A stretch of 64,000 nucleotides of DNA from Rhodopseudomonas sp. (GCF_013377015.1 NZ_JACABA010000002.1:248001-312000); one strand, 5' to 3'; shown: positions 43,613-52,501, counted from the stretch's first letter. Notes: generated from the sequence alone by a model not told the origin. Program-made: numbers and translations.

Positions 43613-45049
43613 ATGAATTTTGATGCCGCCGGCTATTCGCTGCTGCCCATCCTGCCGGAACTGGTGCTGGTGGTAGGCGCCATGCTGCTGCTGCTGCTCG
43701 GCGCCTATCGCGGGGTGCAAACCACGCGGTTGGTCACCACGCTCGCGATCTGCCTGCTGGTGGTCGTCGGCGGACTCGAGCTGATGCTTCCGGCCGGCAA
43801 GCTGGTGACGTTCGGCGGCAGCTTCATCGTCGACGACTTCGCCCGATACCTGAAGATCCTGGCGCTGATCGGCTCCACCGTCACCTTGATCCTGTCGGCG
43901 GAGATTCTAGCCGATCCGTCGCGGCGGATGTTCGAGTATTCGATCCTGGTGCTGCTGTCGTCGACTGGCATGATGCTGCTGATCTCCGCTGGCGACCTGA
44001 TCATGCTGTATCTCGGCCTCGAACTGATGAGTCTCGCGCTCTACGTGGTTGCGGCGAGCAATCGCGAGGATCCGAAGTCGAACGAGGCTGGCCTGAAGTA
44101 TTTCGTGCTCGGCGCGCTGTCGTCCGGCATGCTGCTGTACGGCGCTTCGTTGATCTATGGCTTCACCGGCACCGTCAGCTTCGCTGGGATCGCGGCCGTG
44201 GCCAAGGACGGCAATGTCGGCCTGGTGTTCGGGCTGGTGTTCCTGTTCGCGGGACTGTGCTTCAAGATCTCGGCGGTGCCGTTCCATATGTGGACGCCGG
44301 ACGTCTATGAGGGCGCGCCGACCCCGGTCACCGCGTTCTTCGCCTCGGCGCCGAAGGTCGCGGGCCTGGCGATCTTCACCCGCGTGGCGTTGACCGCGTT
44401 TCCAGGCATTGTGCCGCAATGGCAGCAGATCGTGGTGTTCGTTGCGATCGCCTCGATGGCGCTGGGTTCGTTCGCCGCGATCGGGCAAACCAACATCAAG
44501 CGCCTGATGGCATATTCGGCGATCGGCCATATCGGCTTCGCGCTGGTAGGGCTGGCCGCCGGAACGGTGGAGGGCGCGCAGGGCGTGCTGGTCTACATCT
44601 CGATCTACGTCGCGATGACGTTGGGAACCTTCGCGGTGATCCTGGCGATGAAGCGCAACGGCCTGCATGTCGAGACCATCGGCGATTTCGCCGGCCTGTC
44701 GCGGACCAATCCGCCGCTGGCGTTCTTTTTCGCGATGCTGCTGTTTTCGCTGGCGGGGGTGCCGCCGCTGGCCGGCTTCTTCGCCAAGTTCTACGTGTTC
44801 GTCGCCGCCATCAAGGCCGGGTTGTTTGCGCTGGCGGTGATCGGCGTGGTCACCAGCGTGGTGGGCGCGTATTATTATCTCACCATCGTCAAGGTGATGT
44901 ATTTCGACGAGCCGGTGCAGGGCATTGACCCGATGCGGATGGAGTTGCGCACCGTGCTCGCGGTCGCAGGCCTGTTCAACATCCTGTTCTTCGTCTATCC
45001 CGCGCCGCTGGTGAGTGCCGCGTCGGTGGCGGCGAAGTCGCTGTTCTAG
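43613..45049 (+). CDS. nuoN: NADH-quinone oxidoreductase subunit N
   Basis: ND2-type antiporter-like subunit, 478 residues with about 14 membrane segments. Motifs include MLYLGLELMSLALYVVAA, FKISAVPFHMWTPDVYEGAPTPVTAFF and the FSLAGVPPLAGFFAKFYVF segment. It is the last complex I gene; birA begins two bases after its stop. Confidence 0.98.
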   Translation: MNFDAAGYSLLPILPELVLVVGAMLLLLLGAYRGVQTTRLVTTLAICLLVVVGGLELMLPAGKLVTFGGSFIVDDFARYLKILALIGSTVTLILSAEILADPSRRMFEYSILVLLSSTGMMLLISAGDLIMLYLGLELMSLALYVVAASNREDPKSNEAGLKYFVLGALSSGMLLYGASLIYGFTGTVSFAGIAAVAKDGNVGLVFGLVFLFAGLCFKISAVPFHMWTPDVYEGAPTPVTAFFASAPKVAGLAIFTRVALTAFPGIVPQWQQIVVFVAIASMALGSFAAIGQTNIKRLMAYSAIGHIGFALVGLAAGTVEGAQGVLVYISIYVAMTLGTFAVILAMKRNGLHVETIGDFAGLSRTNPPLAFFFAMLLFSLAGVPPLAGFFAKFYVFVAAIKAGLFALAVIGVVTSVVGAYYYLTIVKVMYFDEPVQGIDPMRMELRTVLAVAGLFNILFFVYPAPLVSAASVAAKSLF

Positions 45050-45050
45050 G

Positions 45051-45860
45051 ATGCCGCTGCAACTCGGCAAGAGAGCCATTGCGGCAGGCTACCGGCTCAC
45101 CGCGTTCGACAGCATCGGCTCGACCAACGCAGAGGCGCTGACCCGCGCGCGGGACGGCGAGGCGGGGCCGATTTGGTTCGTCACCACCGAGCAGACCGCG
45201 GGCCGCGGCCGCCGGCATCGGCCGTGGATTGCGCCACGCGGCAATCTCGCCTCCAGCATCCTCGAAGTGGTCGATGTCGCGCCCAGCGTCGCCGCCACGC
45301 TGGGATTTGCCGCCGGGCTGGCGCTCGAAGCGGCGTTGTGGCGATTGAGCGCGGAGGCGATCGCCAGATCGGCCGGTCTGGACTTGAACTACCGGCTGAA
45401 GTGGCCCAATGACGTGCTGGCCGGGTCGCGCAAGCTGGCCGGAATCCTGCTGGAAGCCGAAACCGGCCCGGACGGCCGCTTGGCCGTGGTGGTCGGGATC
45501 GGTACCAATATCATTGCGGCGCCCGAAGGGACGCCGTATCCAACGACCTGCCTGAAAACCCTTGGCCTGGACGTGTCCGCGGAAGAGCTGTTTTGCGCAT
45601 TGTCGGATTGCTGGGCGGATTATCGTGGCATCTGGGACAATGGGCGCGGGTTTGGCGAGATCCGCGAAAAATGGTTACTGCGCGCGGCAGGTTTGGGTGA
45701 ACCGGTCTCGATCCAGTCCGGAACGAGTTCGGTTGAAGGTATTTTCGACACCATTGATGAGGCTGGCTGCCTGATCGTCAGGACCCCCGATGGCAAGCGG
45801 GTTCCGATCTCCGCCGGGGATGTTTATTTCAAGTCGACGGCGTCGGCGGGAGCAGCTTGA
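45051..45860 (+). CDS. birA: Biotin--[acetyl-CoA-carboxylase] ligase
   Basis: BirA attaches biotin to the carboxyl-carrier protein of biotin-dependent carboxylases. The 269-residue protein has the catalytic loop TEQTAGRGRRHRPW, then PRGNLASSI and the KWPNDVLAGSRKLAGILLE segment, plus the small C-terminal domain. It lacks the N-terminal helix-turn-helix of E. coli BirA, so it is probably a ligase only and not a repressor. It is tightly placed between nuoN and RNase J, as in many alphaproteobacteria. Confidence 0.93.
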   Translation: MPLQLGKRAIAAGYRLTAFDSIGSTNAEALTRARDGEAGPIWFVTTEQTAGRGRRHRPWIAPRGNLASSILEVVDVAPSVAATLGFAAGLALEAALWRLSAEAIARSAGLDLNYRLKWPNDVLAGSRKLAGILLEAETGPDGRLAVVVGIGTNIIAAPEGTPYPTTCLKTLGLDVSAEELFCALSDCWADYRGIWDNGRGFGEIREKWLLRAAGLGEPVSIQSGTSSVEGIFDTIDEAGCLIVRTPDGKRVPISAGDVYFKSTASAGAA

Positions 45861-47530
45861 TGTCACGACCAGATGAATTCACTTTCGCGCCGCTCGGAGG
45901 CGTCGGCGAGATCGGCATGAACCTGTCGATCTACGGAATCGGCAATGGCCACCAGCGCAGCTGGCTCGCAGTCGATCTCGGGGTGTCGTTCGGCGACGAG
46001 GAACATCTGCCCGGCATCGATCTGATCATGCCGGATGTCCGTTTCCTGGAGAAAGAAAAGAAGAACCTGGTTGGCCTGGTGCTGACCCACGCCCATGAGG
46101 ATCACTTCGGCGCCATCATGGATTTGTGGCCGAAGCTGAAATGTCCGATCTACGCCACTCAGTTCAGCGCCGCGCTGTTCGCCGCCAAGCTGGCCTCGGA
46201 GCGTAACCCGCCGAAGATTCCGGTTACCGTGGTGCCGTCCGGCGGACGCATTGATCTCGGGCCGTTCAGCGTCGAATTCATTCCGGTCGCGCATTCGATT
46301 CCGGAATCCCATGCCCTGGCGATCCGCACCTCCGTCGGCACCATCCTGCACACCGGCGACTGGAAGATCGATCTGACGCCGATCATCGGCGTGCCGACCG
46401 ACGAGCGGCGGCTGCGCCAGCTCGGGGACGAAGGCGTGCTGGCGCTGGTCGGCGATTCCACCAACGCGGTGCGCGAAGGCAAGTCGCCCTCGGAGACCGA
46501 GGTTGCCAGGACCATCGCCGAATTGATGAAGGCGGCCAAGGGCCGCGTTGCCGTCACCACCTTCGCCTCGAATGTGGCGCGGTTGCGCGCCGTCGCCGAT
46601 GCTGCGAAAGCCTGCGGCCGCGAGGTGGTCGTGGTCGGCCGCGCCATGGAGCGCGTGGTGCAGGTGGCGCGCGAGACCGGCTATCTCGACGGCGTGCAGG
46701 CGTTCCGTGGCGCCGATCTGTACGGCCATTTCCCGCCCGACAAGGTGGTGGCGCTGTGCACCGGCAGCCAGGGCGAGCCGCGCGCGGCGCTGTCGCGGAT
46801 CGCCAATGACGATCATCCGCAGGTCACCCTGAACAAGGGCGACTGCGTGATCTTTTCCTCGCGCACCATTCCGGGCAACGAGAAGTCGGTCGGCGGCATC
46901 ATCAACGGCCTGATCAATCAGGGCATCGAGGTGATCACCGATCGCACCCATCTGGTGCACGTTTCCGGCCATCCGCGCCGCGACGAACTGCGCGAAATGA
47001 TCTCCTGGGTGCGGCCGCAATTGCTGATCCCGGTGCACGGCGAGGCCTTGCATTTGTTTGAGCACGCCAAGCTGGCGCGCGCCGCGGGTGTGCCGAAAAC
47101 GCTGATCTGCAAGAACGGTGACTTGGTCCGGCTCGGGCCGGGCGATCCCGCGATCATCGAGCAACTGCCGTCGGGGCGCCTCTACAAGGACGGCTCGATT
47201 CTCGAGGATTCGAAGTCGCGCGCCGTGGTGGAGCGCAAGAAGATGGCGTTCGCCGGCTGCGTCTTCGTGGCGTTCGCCATCACCGACAAGGGTGAATTGG
47301 TGGATGATCCCGAGATCGATCTCGTCGGTATCCCGGAAAAGAATTCCGGCGGCGAGCCGATCGACGACATCCTGTTCGATGCCATCGTCACCACGGTGGA
47401 GGGGCTTCCCAAGGCGCGCAAGCGCGATCCCGACGCGATGGCGGAATCGGTGCGTCGGACGGTGCGCTCGGTGATACAGGAGCATTGGGGCAAGAAGCCG
47501 CTCTGCTATGTTCACGTCCTGACGGTTTGA
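45860..47530 (+). CDS. rnj: Ribonuclease J
   Basis: A metallo-beta-lactamase/beta-CASP ribonuclease with endo- and 5'-3' exonuclease activity, used in rRNA maturation and mRNA turnover. The HxHxDH zinc motif is LTHAHEDHFGAI; further ligands are in LHTGDWKID and the C-terminal HVSGHPRRDEL; the beta-CASP region includes CTGSQGEPRAALSRI. It is 556 residues from the ATG at 45860, which overlaps the birA stop (TGATG). Confidence 0.95.
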   Translation: MSRPDEFTFAPLGGVGEIGMNLSIYGIGNGHQRSWLAVDLGVSFGDEEHLPGIDLIMPDVRFLEKEKKNLVGLVLTHAHEDHFGAIMDLWPKLKCPIYATQFSAALFAAKLASERNPPKIPVTVVPSGGRIDLGPFSVEFIPVAHSIPESHALAIRTSVGTILHTGDWKIDLTPIIGVPTDERRLRQLGDEGVLALVGDSTNAVREGKSPSETEVARTIAELMKAAKGRVAVTTFASNVARLRAVADAAKACGREVVVVGRAMERVVQVARETGYLDGVQAFRGADLYGHFPPDKVVALCTGSQGEPRAALSRIANDDHPQVTLNKGDCVIFSSRTIPGNEKSVGGIINGLINQGIEVITDRTHLVHVSGHPRRDELREMISWVRPQLLIPVHGEALHLFEHAKLARAAGVPKTLICKNGDLVRLGPGDPAIIEQLPSGRLYKDGSILEDSKSRAVVERKKMAFAGCVFVAFAITDKGELVDDPEIDLVGIPEKNSGGEPIDDILFDAIVTTVEGLPKARKRDPDAMAESVRRTVRSVIQEHWGKKPLCYVHVLTV

Positions 47531-47552
47531 ACAACAACGACGGAGAACTGCC

Positions 47553-47957
47553 ATGCTGGGCCGGCTCAATCACGTGGCCATCGCGGTGAAGGATGCGGAG
47601 CAGGCCGCAAAGATTTATGGCGCTGCGTTCGGCGCCGAGATCTCGGCGGCGGTACCGCTGCCCGAGCATGGAGTCATCACCGTGTTCGTCACGCTGCCGA
47701 ACACCAAAATCGAATTCATCCAGCCGCTCGGCGATTCCTCGCCGATCGCGAAATTCCTCGACCGCAACGCCGACGGTGGCATCCACCATATCTGCTACGA
47801 CGTGCCCGACATCATCGCCGCGCGCGATACTCTGGTTAAGGCGGGCGCCCGCGTGCTCGGCGACGGCCAGCCGAAGATCGGCGCCCACGGCAAGCCGGTG
47901 TTGTTTCTGCATCCAAAGGATTTCTCCGGAGCCCTTGTCGAAATCGAACAGGCCTGA
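47553..47957 (+). CDS. mce: Methylmalonyl-CoA epimerase
   Basis: A 134-residue vicinal-oxygen-chelate-fold enzyme that interconverts the 2R and 2S epimers of methylmalonyl-CoA in propionate metabolism. The metal ligands are visible: His in LNHVAIAVKD, the Glu of IEFIQPLG, His in GIHHICYDV and Glu in ALVEIEQ. Mutase genes are not in the window. It is probably co-transcribed with rnj and the following DUF1467 gene. Confidence 0.92.
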   Translation: MLGRLNHVAIAVKDAEQAAKIYGAAFGAEISAAVPLPEHGVITVFVTLPNTKIEFIQPLGDSSPIAKFLDRNADGGIHHICYDVPDIIAARDTLVKAGARVLGDGQPKIGAHGKPVLFLHPKDFSGALVEIEQA

Positions 47958-47960
47958 TCC

Positions 47961-48248
47961 ATGGCCGCCACGATCTCGACCCTGCTGGCGATCTACTTCG
48001 TGCTGTGGTGGATCGTGCTGTTCCTGACGCTACCGTTCGGGGTGCGCAATCGGACCGAAAGCGGGCAGGCGTCGGGCGAGATCGTCCCCGGCAGTGATCC
48101 TGGCGCGCCGGTGGCGAGCCTGATGGCGCGCAAGGTATTGTGGACCACGATCATCTCGGCGGTCGTCTTTGTCGTGGCGCTGCTGGCCTACCGCGCGGGC
48201 TATTTCAACGTCGAGCGACTGTCGAAACTGATGGGCATTCCGCTGTAG
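47961..48248 (+). CDS. DUF1467 family membrane protein
   Basis: A 95-residue protein with two membrane helices, the typical LWWIVLFLTLPFGVRNRTESG segment and GSDPGAPVASLMARKVLWTT. This matches DUF1467, an alphaproteobacterial family of unknown function usually found downstream of methylmalonyl-CoA epimerase and close to proS, as here. The start ATG is four bases after the mce stop. Confidence 0.88.
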   Translation: MAATISTLLAIYFVLWWIVLFLTLPFGVRNRTESGQASGEIVPGSDPGAPVASLMARKVLWTTIISAVVFVVALLAYRAGYFNVERLSKLMGIPL

Positions 48249-48257
48249 CGCGGGGCC

Positions 48258-48686
48258 TCAAGGCGGCGCGACGGTTTGCACGGTTTGGTTTGATTCAACG
48301 ATACGATCGAGCTCGATCAGAAGCTGCTGCCAGGCCTGCTCCATCGGTGGCGACCACTGATCGCCGAGCAATTCGCGCAGAGTGTTCGCGATCACCCAGA
48401 AAAACTGGCGAAACAGTTGCGGTGCCGTGCCATAGGCGTCATGCGACAGCACTTCGCATTCGATCATCCGAAACGCGCCTTTGCGCTCGCCTGCGAAATC
48501 GATCAGCGCATCGATGGTGAGCGCCAGCATCGAACCCTTCACCAGGTCTTTCGGTTCGCGCCGAAACATCGACTCTGTCTCGGGATGATCGGAGAATAAT
48601 CGGCGATAGACCAGAGGCGTGAGATCGTCACAACCCACCGCGGCCAGTTCAAGACTTTGCTCGATGAGACTGATCGGAATTGTCAT
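48258..48686 (-). CDS. Single-domain globin
   Basis: A 142-residue protein that aligns by eye with bacterial single-domain haemoglobins. The B helix has VYRRLFSDHPETESMF (B10-like Tyr and CD1-like Phe), and the proximal F8 histidine lies in LSHDAYGT, followed by LRELLGDQWSPPMEQAWQQLL, the GH-region signature of Vitreoscilla-type globins. No reductase domain is fused. It probably binds haem and oxygen or NO; the physiological role is unknown. It is convergent with the DUF1467 gene, ten bases apart. Confidence 0.72.
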   Translation of the reverse strand: MTIPISLIEQSLELAAVGCDDLTPLVYRRLFSDHPETESMFRREPKDLVKGSMLALTIDALIDFAGERKGAFRMIECEVLSHDAYGTAPQLFRQFFWVIANTLRELLGDQWSPPMEQAWQQLLIELDRIVESNQTVQTVAPP

Positions 48687-49157
48687 CGGCGAATCTTATT
48701 GTGTGAGTTGGATTTCCGATGGTGCGCAAACGCGGCTCAAAAAAAAGAGCAGGACAAAAGCCCTGCTCAAAAACTGTGTCGACCCTTAATTTCCCGAATG
48801 AGTTGGATTTATCGTTGATTGACGGGCGACGCTGCTTTTGCGCGTCAGGGTTCCTCCCGAGACTTGGACCACCAGACTTTTACCTTACGGATGAGCCTGT
48901 AGCGGAAGTAGTAACCGATCCGGTTCGACTTGTCATCATTTCTAGCAACGAATGTGCAAATTTAAGGCAGTCGACGAAATGATCGATAAGTCGCCACCGG
49001 AAGTTGTATTGCATATCGCGTGCCTGGCGCGAAACAACAACTGTCAAGCATGCTTTACGCGACGTCCATCCCCGCGCAATTGATGCGGCATCACGGTTGC
49101 ATCGACGTGGTTCAATCTGCATGATATTTGCACAATCTTGAAAGGTGGACTGCGGCC
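48687..49157. other. AT-richer gap between the globin and copper genes
   Basis: About 470 bases with visibly lower GC than its surroundings. No reading frame on either strand looks coding. It contains a minus-strand terminator with no gene ahead of it (48739-48773), and a 12-base direct repeat tgagttggattt at 48704-48715 and 48799-48810. The globin promoter must lie near the left edge. Confidence 0.55.
48739..48773 (-). terminator. Orphan Rho-independent terminator
   Basis: A 7-bp stem gagcagg/cctgctc (48747-48768, loop acaaaagc) with eight T on the minus-strand 3' side. It would stop leftward transcription starting somewhere right of 48773, where no protein-coding gene is visible, or separate a small RNA from the globin promoter. 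Confidence 0.75.
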
Positions 49158-49535
49158 ATGCGCAGACGACTGCGATTGCTGCCGATCGTTGCGATCGCTC
49201 TGTTGGTGCAGGTGATGGCGCCGATCGGGGCGTTCCGCGTCGTCGCCCAATCCGTATCGGATCCGTTGGCGATGGCCTCGATTTGTTCCGGCATCGCTAC
49301 CGCGGATCACGGCTCGACAGCGCCATCGGGCACGCATGGCAACGACGGTTGCTGCGCAATCTGTGCCGCGGGGCTTGGGGGCCCGCCAATGCCGGAGCCC
49401 GCTGCGCTCGCGTTCGTCAAGCTGCAGCGCCAGTATCAATCGATTGTCTGGCTCGATGCGATTGACTCACCGACGGCAAACCGCGTCGGCTCCAATGCGC
49501 AGCCCCGCGCACCGCCGTTTCCGATCCGAACATAA
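49158..49535 (+). CDS. DUF2946 family protein, first gene of a copper-handling operon
   Basis: A 125-residue exported protein with an N-terminal hydrophobic segment (LLPIVAIALLVQVMAPIGAF), a His/Cys-rich centre (DHGSTAPSGTHGNDGCCAICAAG), and the RAPP ending typical of DUF2946. Proteins of this family are often found beside copper-uptake genes. The ATG at 49158 is preceded by aaaggtgg; a TTG at 49128 is possible. It is 135 bases upstream of the PCuAC gene, and no intervening terminator is visible. Metal binding is inferred from composition. Confidence 0.72.
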   Translation: MRRRLRLLPIVAIALLVQVMAPIGAFRVVAQSVSDPLAMASICSGIATADHGSTAPSGTHGNDGCCAICAAGLGGPPMPEPAALAFVKLQRQYQSIVWLDAIDSPTANRVGSNAQPRAPPFPIRT

Positions 49536-49670
49536 AACTCTCTCACGGAGCGCGGCGATCAGCTGCCTCCTTTTTGCACAGTTCATCGGGCCGGCTTGGT
49601 GATCGGGTTGGGATTCAAATTGTCCCTGCGTCGCTCGTGCCGTCGGTCGCATAATCGAAGAGATTGAAGC

Positions 49671-50195
49671 ATGAAGACCATCATCCGCGGATTCGCTTCC
49701 GCTGCCATCATCTGCGTGCTGTCCACCGCGCTGGCGCAAGCCGACGACGTCAAGGCCGGCGATCTCGTCATTCAGCAGGCTTGGAGCCGCGCCACTCCCG
49801 GCGGCGCCAAGGTCGCGGGCGGCTACTTGACCATCGAGAACAAGGGATCGGTGCGCGATCGCCTGCTCGGCGGCGAGACCGACGTAGCCGCGAAAATTGA
49901 ACTCCATGAGATGAGCATGAAGGACGGCGTGATGATCATGCGACCGCTCGACCAGGGCCTCGCGATTGAACCCGGCAAGAGCGTCAAACTGGCTCCCGGC
50001 GGCTATCATCTGATGCTGATCGACCTCAAGGGCGCGCTGAAGCAGGGCGACAAGGTCCCGCTGACGCTGCAGTTCGAAAAGGCCGGAAAGGTGCAGGTCT
50101 CGTTCGACGTGCAGGCCGTCGGCGCGCAGGCTCCAGCGGGAGCGGACCATGGCGGCGCGATGGACCACAACGGGCAATCCGGAATGAAGAAGTGA
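49671..50195 (+). CDS. Periplasmic copper chaperone PCu(A)C
   Basis: A 174-residue secreted protein (signal peptide to about residue 25, ending ALAQA) of the PCu(A)C family, which delivers Cu(I) to the CuA or CuB site of cytochrome oxidases. The copper motif H-M-...-M-...-H-x-M is visible: ELHEMSMKDGVMIM, and later GGYHLMLIDL. A C-terminal His/Met tail (DHGGAMDHN) adds possible ligands. It overlaps the following gene region. Confidence 0.92.
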   Translation: MKTIIRGFASAAIICVLSTALAQADDVKAGDLVIQQAWSRATPGGAKVAGGYLTIENKGSVRDRLLGGETDVAAKIELHEMSMKDGVMIMRPLDQGLAIEPGKSVKLAPGGYHLMLIDLKGALKQGDKVPLTLQFEKAGKVQVSFDVQAVGAQAPAGADHGGAMDHNGQSGMKK

Positions 50196-50209
50196 GGGGC
50201 GCCAAGACG

Positions 50210-50728
50210 ATGCGGCTCACGCGGGACCTGATCGTGGCAGCGGGCCTGACCTTCCATTCCGTGGCGGCCTTGGCGCACGTCACTGTTTCGCCAAGTGAGG
50301 CGGTGGCGGGCGGCTATTTGCAGGCCGCCTTCAGCATCTCCCACGGCTGCGACGGCAGCGCCACGGTCGCGGTTCGTATCAAGGTGCCGGATGGGGTGCT
50401 GAGCGTGAAGCCTCAGATGAAGCCGGGCTGGACCGTCGAGATCAAGACCAGAACGGTCGACGGCGGCCCACGCTTGCACGGCAAGACCATCAGCGAGACC
50501 GTGGACGAGGTATCGTGGCGCGGCGGGCCGTTGCCGGACCATCTTTATGATACTTTCGGTCTGCTGATGAAGCTGCCGGATACGCCCGGCAAGGCACTGT
50601 ATTTCCCGGTGGTGCAGGAGTGCGAGAAGGGAGTGCAGCGCTGGATTGCAATCCCCGCTGCCGGGCAGAATCACGACGATCTGCGCGAGCCCGCGCCGGT
50701 GCTCCGGTTGAAACCCAAAGGCTCTTGA
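50210..50728 (+). CDS. YcnI/DUF1775 copper-binding protein
   Basis: A 172-residue secreted protein of the YcnI family. The signal peptide ends at ALA, placing His at the start of the mature protein (HVTVSPSEAVAGGY), the histidine used by characterised YcnI proteins to bind Cu(II). The GWTVEIKT segment is also conserved. ATG at 50210 has gagggg ten bases upstream; a GTG at 50192 overlapping the PCuAC stop is the alternative. The stop overlaps the next gene. Confidence 0.88.
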   Translation: MRLTRDLIVAAGLTFHSVAALAHVTVSPSEAVAGGYLQAAFSISHGCDGSATVAVRIKVPDGVLSVKPQMKPGWTVEIKTRTVDGGPRLHGKTISETVDEVSWRGGPLPDHLYDTFGLLMKLPDTPGKALYFPVVQECEKGVQRWIAIPAAGQNHDDLREPAPVLRLKPKGS

Positions 50729-52326
50729 CCGGGTTGGTCCCAGCCCGATCGTGCCGCGGCCTGCGGGCGGCGCTGGTCCTGCTGTGGCTCGCGGCGCTGC
50801 CGTCGGCGGCGCTTGCCCATGCCACGCTGGTGGCCAGCACCCCCGCCAACGACGCGGTGCTGGCGACCGCGCCGGCGACGCTGGCGCTGACCTTCAACGA
50901 GCCGGTCGACCCGCTGGCGCTGCGGATCGTCGACGCCAGCGGCCGCGCGACGTCGATCACGCAGATCGAACAGGAGGGCAACCGTCTGATCCTGACGCCG
51001 CCCGCGGCGCTGGGCGAGGGCGCGCATGTGCTGAGCTGGCGGGTGATGTCCACCGACGGCCATCCGGCCAGCGGCTCGCTGACGTTCTGGATCGGCAGCG
51101 GCGGCATCGCGCTGCCGGAGATCGCGGTGAGCGTCCCCGCGCCGCGTCGCGCCGCGATCTGGATCGCTCGGCTGGCGATCTATCTCGGCTTGCTCGTCGG
51201 CGTCGGCGGGGCGTTCTTCCGGGCCTGGGTTGAGGTTTCGGCGTCGACACGAGCTCCCGCGCTCGGTTGCGCGGTGGCAAGTCTGATCGGGCTGGCGTCG
51301 GTTGTGGTCTCGGTCGGGCTGCAGGGCCTCGACGTCACCGATTTGCCGCTGCGGGATCTGGGACGTGGTGTGGTCTGGACCGCCGGTGTCCAAGGTTCAT
51401 TCGGCTGGTCCGCGGGCATCGCCGTTGCGGCGTTGCTCCTCGGCCTTGCCGCGATCCGGTTCGACGGGACCCCCGCGCGGGCGTTGTCGCTGACTGGACT
51501 AATCGGCGTCGGCGCGGCCCTCGCGGCCAGCGGCCACGCCGCCGCCGCGAGCCCGCGGTATCTCACCGTCGCATCGGTCTTCCTTCACGGCGTCGGCGTG
51601 GCGTTCTGGATCGGCGCGCTGCTGCCGCTGGGTTTCGCCCTGCGCGCCGGGACCGATCAGGCCATGGCTTCGCTAACGCGGTTTTCGTCGGCGATTCCGT
51701 TTGCCGTTGCGGCGTTGCTGGTCAGCGGCACCGCGCTGGCCGTCGTGCAACTCGAAACGCTGACGGCGTTGTGGAGCACCAGCTATGGCTGGGTGCTGTG
51801 CGCCAAACTGGCGCTGGTGCTGTTGCTGTTCGCGCTCGCGCTGTGGAATCGCCGGCTCACGCCGCGCGTGATTGAAGGTTCGGCGCCGGCCGGGCGCGCG
51901 CTGCGACGATCGATCGGCGTCGAATTGGCGCTCGTGGTGGCGATCCTCGGCGTCGTCGCGCTGTGGCGATTCACGCCGCCGCCACGCGCGCTCACTGCCG
52001 GCGCTGACAATTTTTTCACGCATCTGCATGCCGAGCGCGCGATGGCGAATGTGACGATCATCCCCGGACATGCCGGTCCAATCGAGATCACGATCCAGCT
52101 CGAGACCCCCGACGAGGCGCCGTTAGTGGCGCAGGCGCTGACCGTCACGCTGTCGAATCCGACCGTCGGCATCGAACCCGCCACGGTGGAGGCGCAGGGG
52201 CTCGGACCGGGGCAGTGGCGGGTCAGGATGGCGGCGCCGGTGCCCGGCCGCTGGACGCTGGAGCTTGGCATCCTGATCTCGGATTTCGACCAGGTGACGA
52301 TCGAGGCGCCGATCCTGATCCGATAG
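50725..52326 (+). CDS. copCD: CopC-CopD fusion, copper resistance/import protein
   Basis: A 533-residue two-domain protein. After a signal-like helix (ALVLLWLAALPSAALA) comes a CopC beta-sandwich (mature N terminus HATLVASTPANDAVL, and STDGHPASGSLTFWIG), then a CopD membrane domain of about eight helices, and a C-terminal extracytoplasmic segment. CopC-CopD pairs take up periplasmic copper; in bacteria with YcnI they are often fused. The likely start is TTG at 50725, overlapping the upstream stop (TTGA), since no ATG or GTG lies at the correct position. It ends the copper operon. Confidence 0.9.
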   Translation: MTGLVPARSCRGLRAALVLLWLAALPSAALAHATLVASTPANDAVLATAPATLALTFNEPVDPLALRIVDASGRATSITQIEQEGNRLILTPPAALGEGAHVLSWRVMSTDGHPASGSLTFWIGSGGIALPEIAVSVPAPRRAAIWIARLAIYLGLLVGVGGAFFRAWVEVSASTRAPALGCAVASLIGLASVVVSVGLQGLDVTDLPLRDLGRGVVWTAGVQGSFGWSAGIAVAALLLGLAAIRFDGTPARALSLTGLIGVGAALAASGHAAAASPRYLTVASVFLHGVGVAFWIGALLPLGFALRAGTDQAMASLTRFSSAIPFAVAALLVSGTALAVVQLETLTALWSTSYGWVLCAKLALVLLLFALALWNRRLTPRVIEGSAPAGRALRRSIGVELALVVAILGVVALWRFTPPPRALTAGADNFFTHLHAERAMANVTIIPGHAGPIEITIQLETPDEAPLVAQALTVTLSNPTVGIEPATVEAQGLGPGQWRVRMAAPVPGRWTLELGILISDFDQVTIEAPILIR

Positions 52327-52501
52327 TCGCAGGTGAACCGCGTTTGGCCGCGTGCTATGCCGCCGTCCGATCAGCGAACGCCCCGAAAGGCCGAATGAAT
52401 CCGGGCGGTTCTGCGGGTTGGCGGCGCCGCCCTTGTGTTTTAGGGCTCAATCCGGTTTCACTGCGCACACCTTCCGTCCCTCCGATTCCTGAGCAAATCC
52501 C

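Noticed and set aside
48719-48982. Plus-strand 87-codon frame in the globin-copper gap
   Set aside because: It runs through the terminator hairpin, has an odd basic start followed by unstructured sequence, and lacks a ribosome-binding site.
48880-49122. Minus-strand 80-codon frame that could feed the orphan terminator
   Set aside because: The amino-acid composition does not look coding and no ribosome-binding site is present; a non-coding transcript is more likely, but it cannot be excluded.
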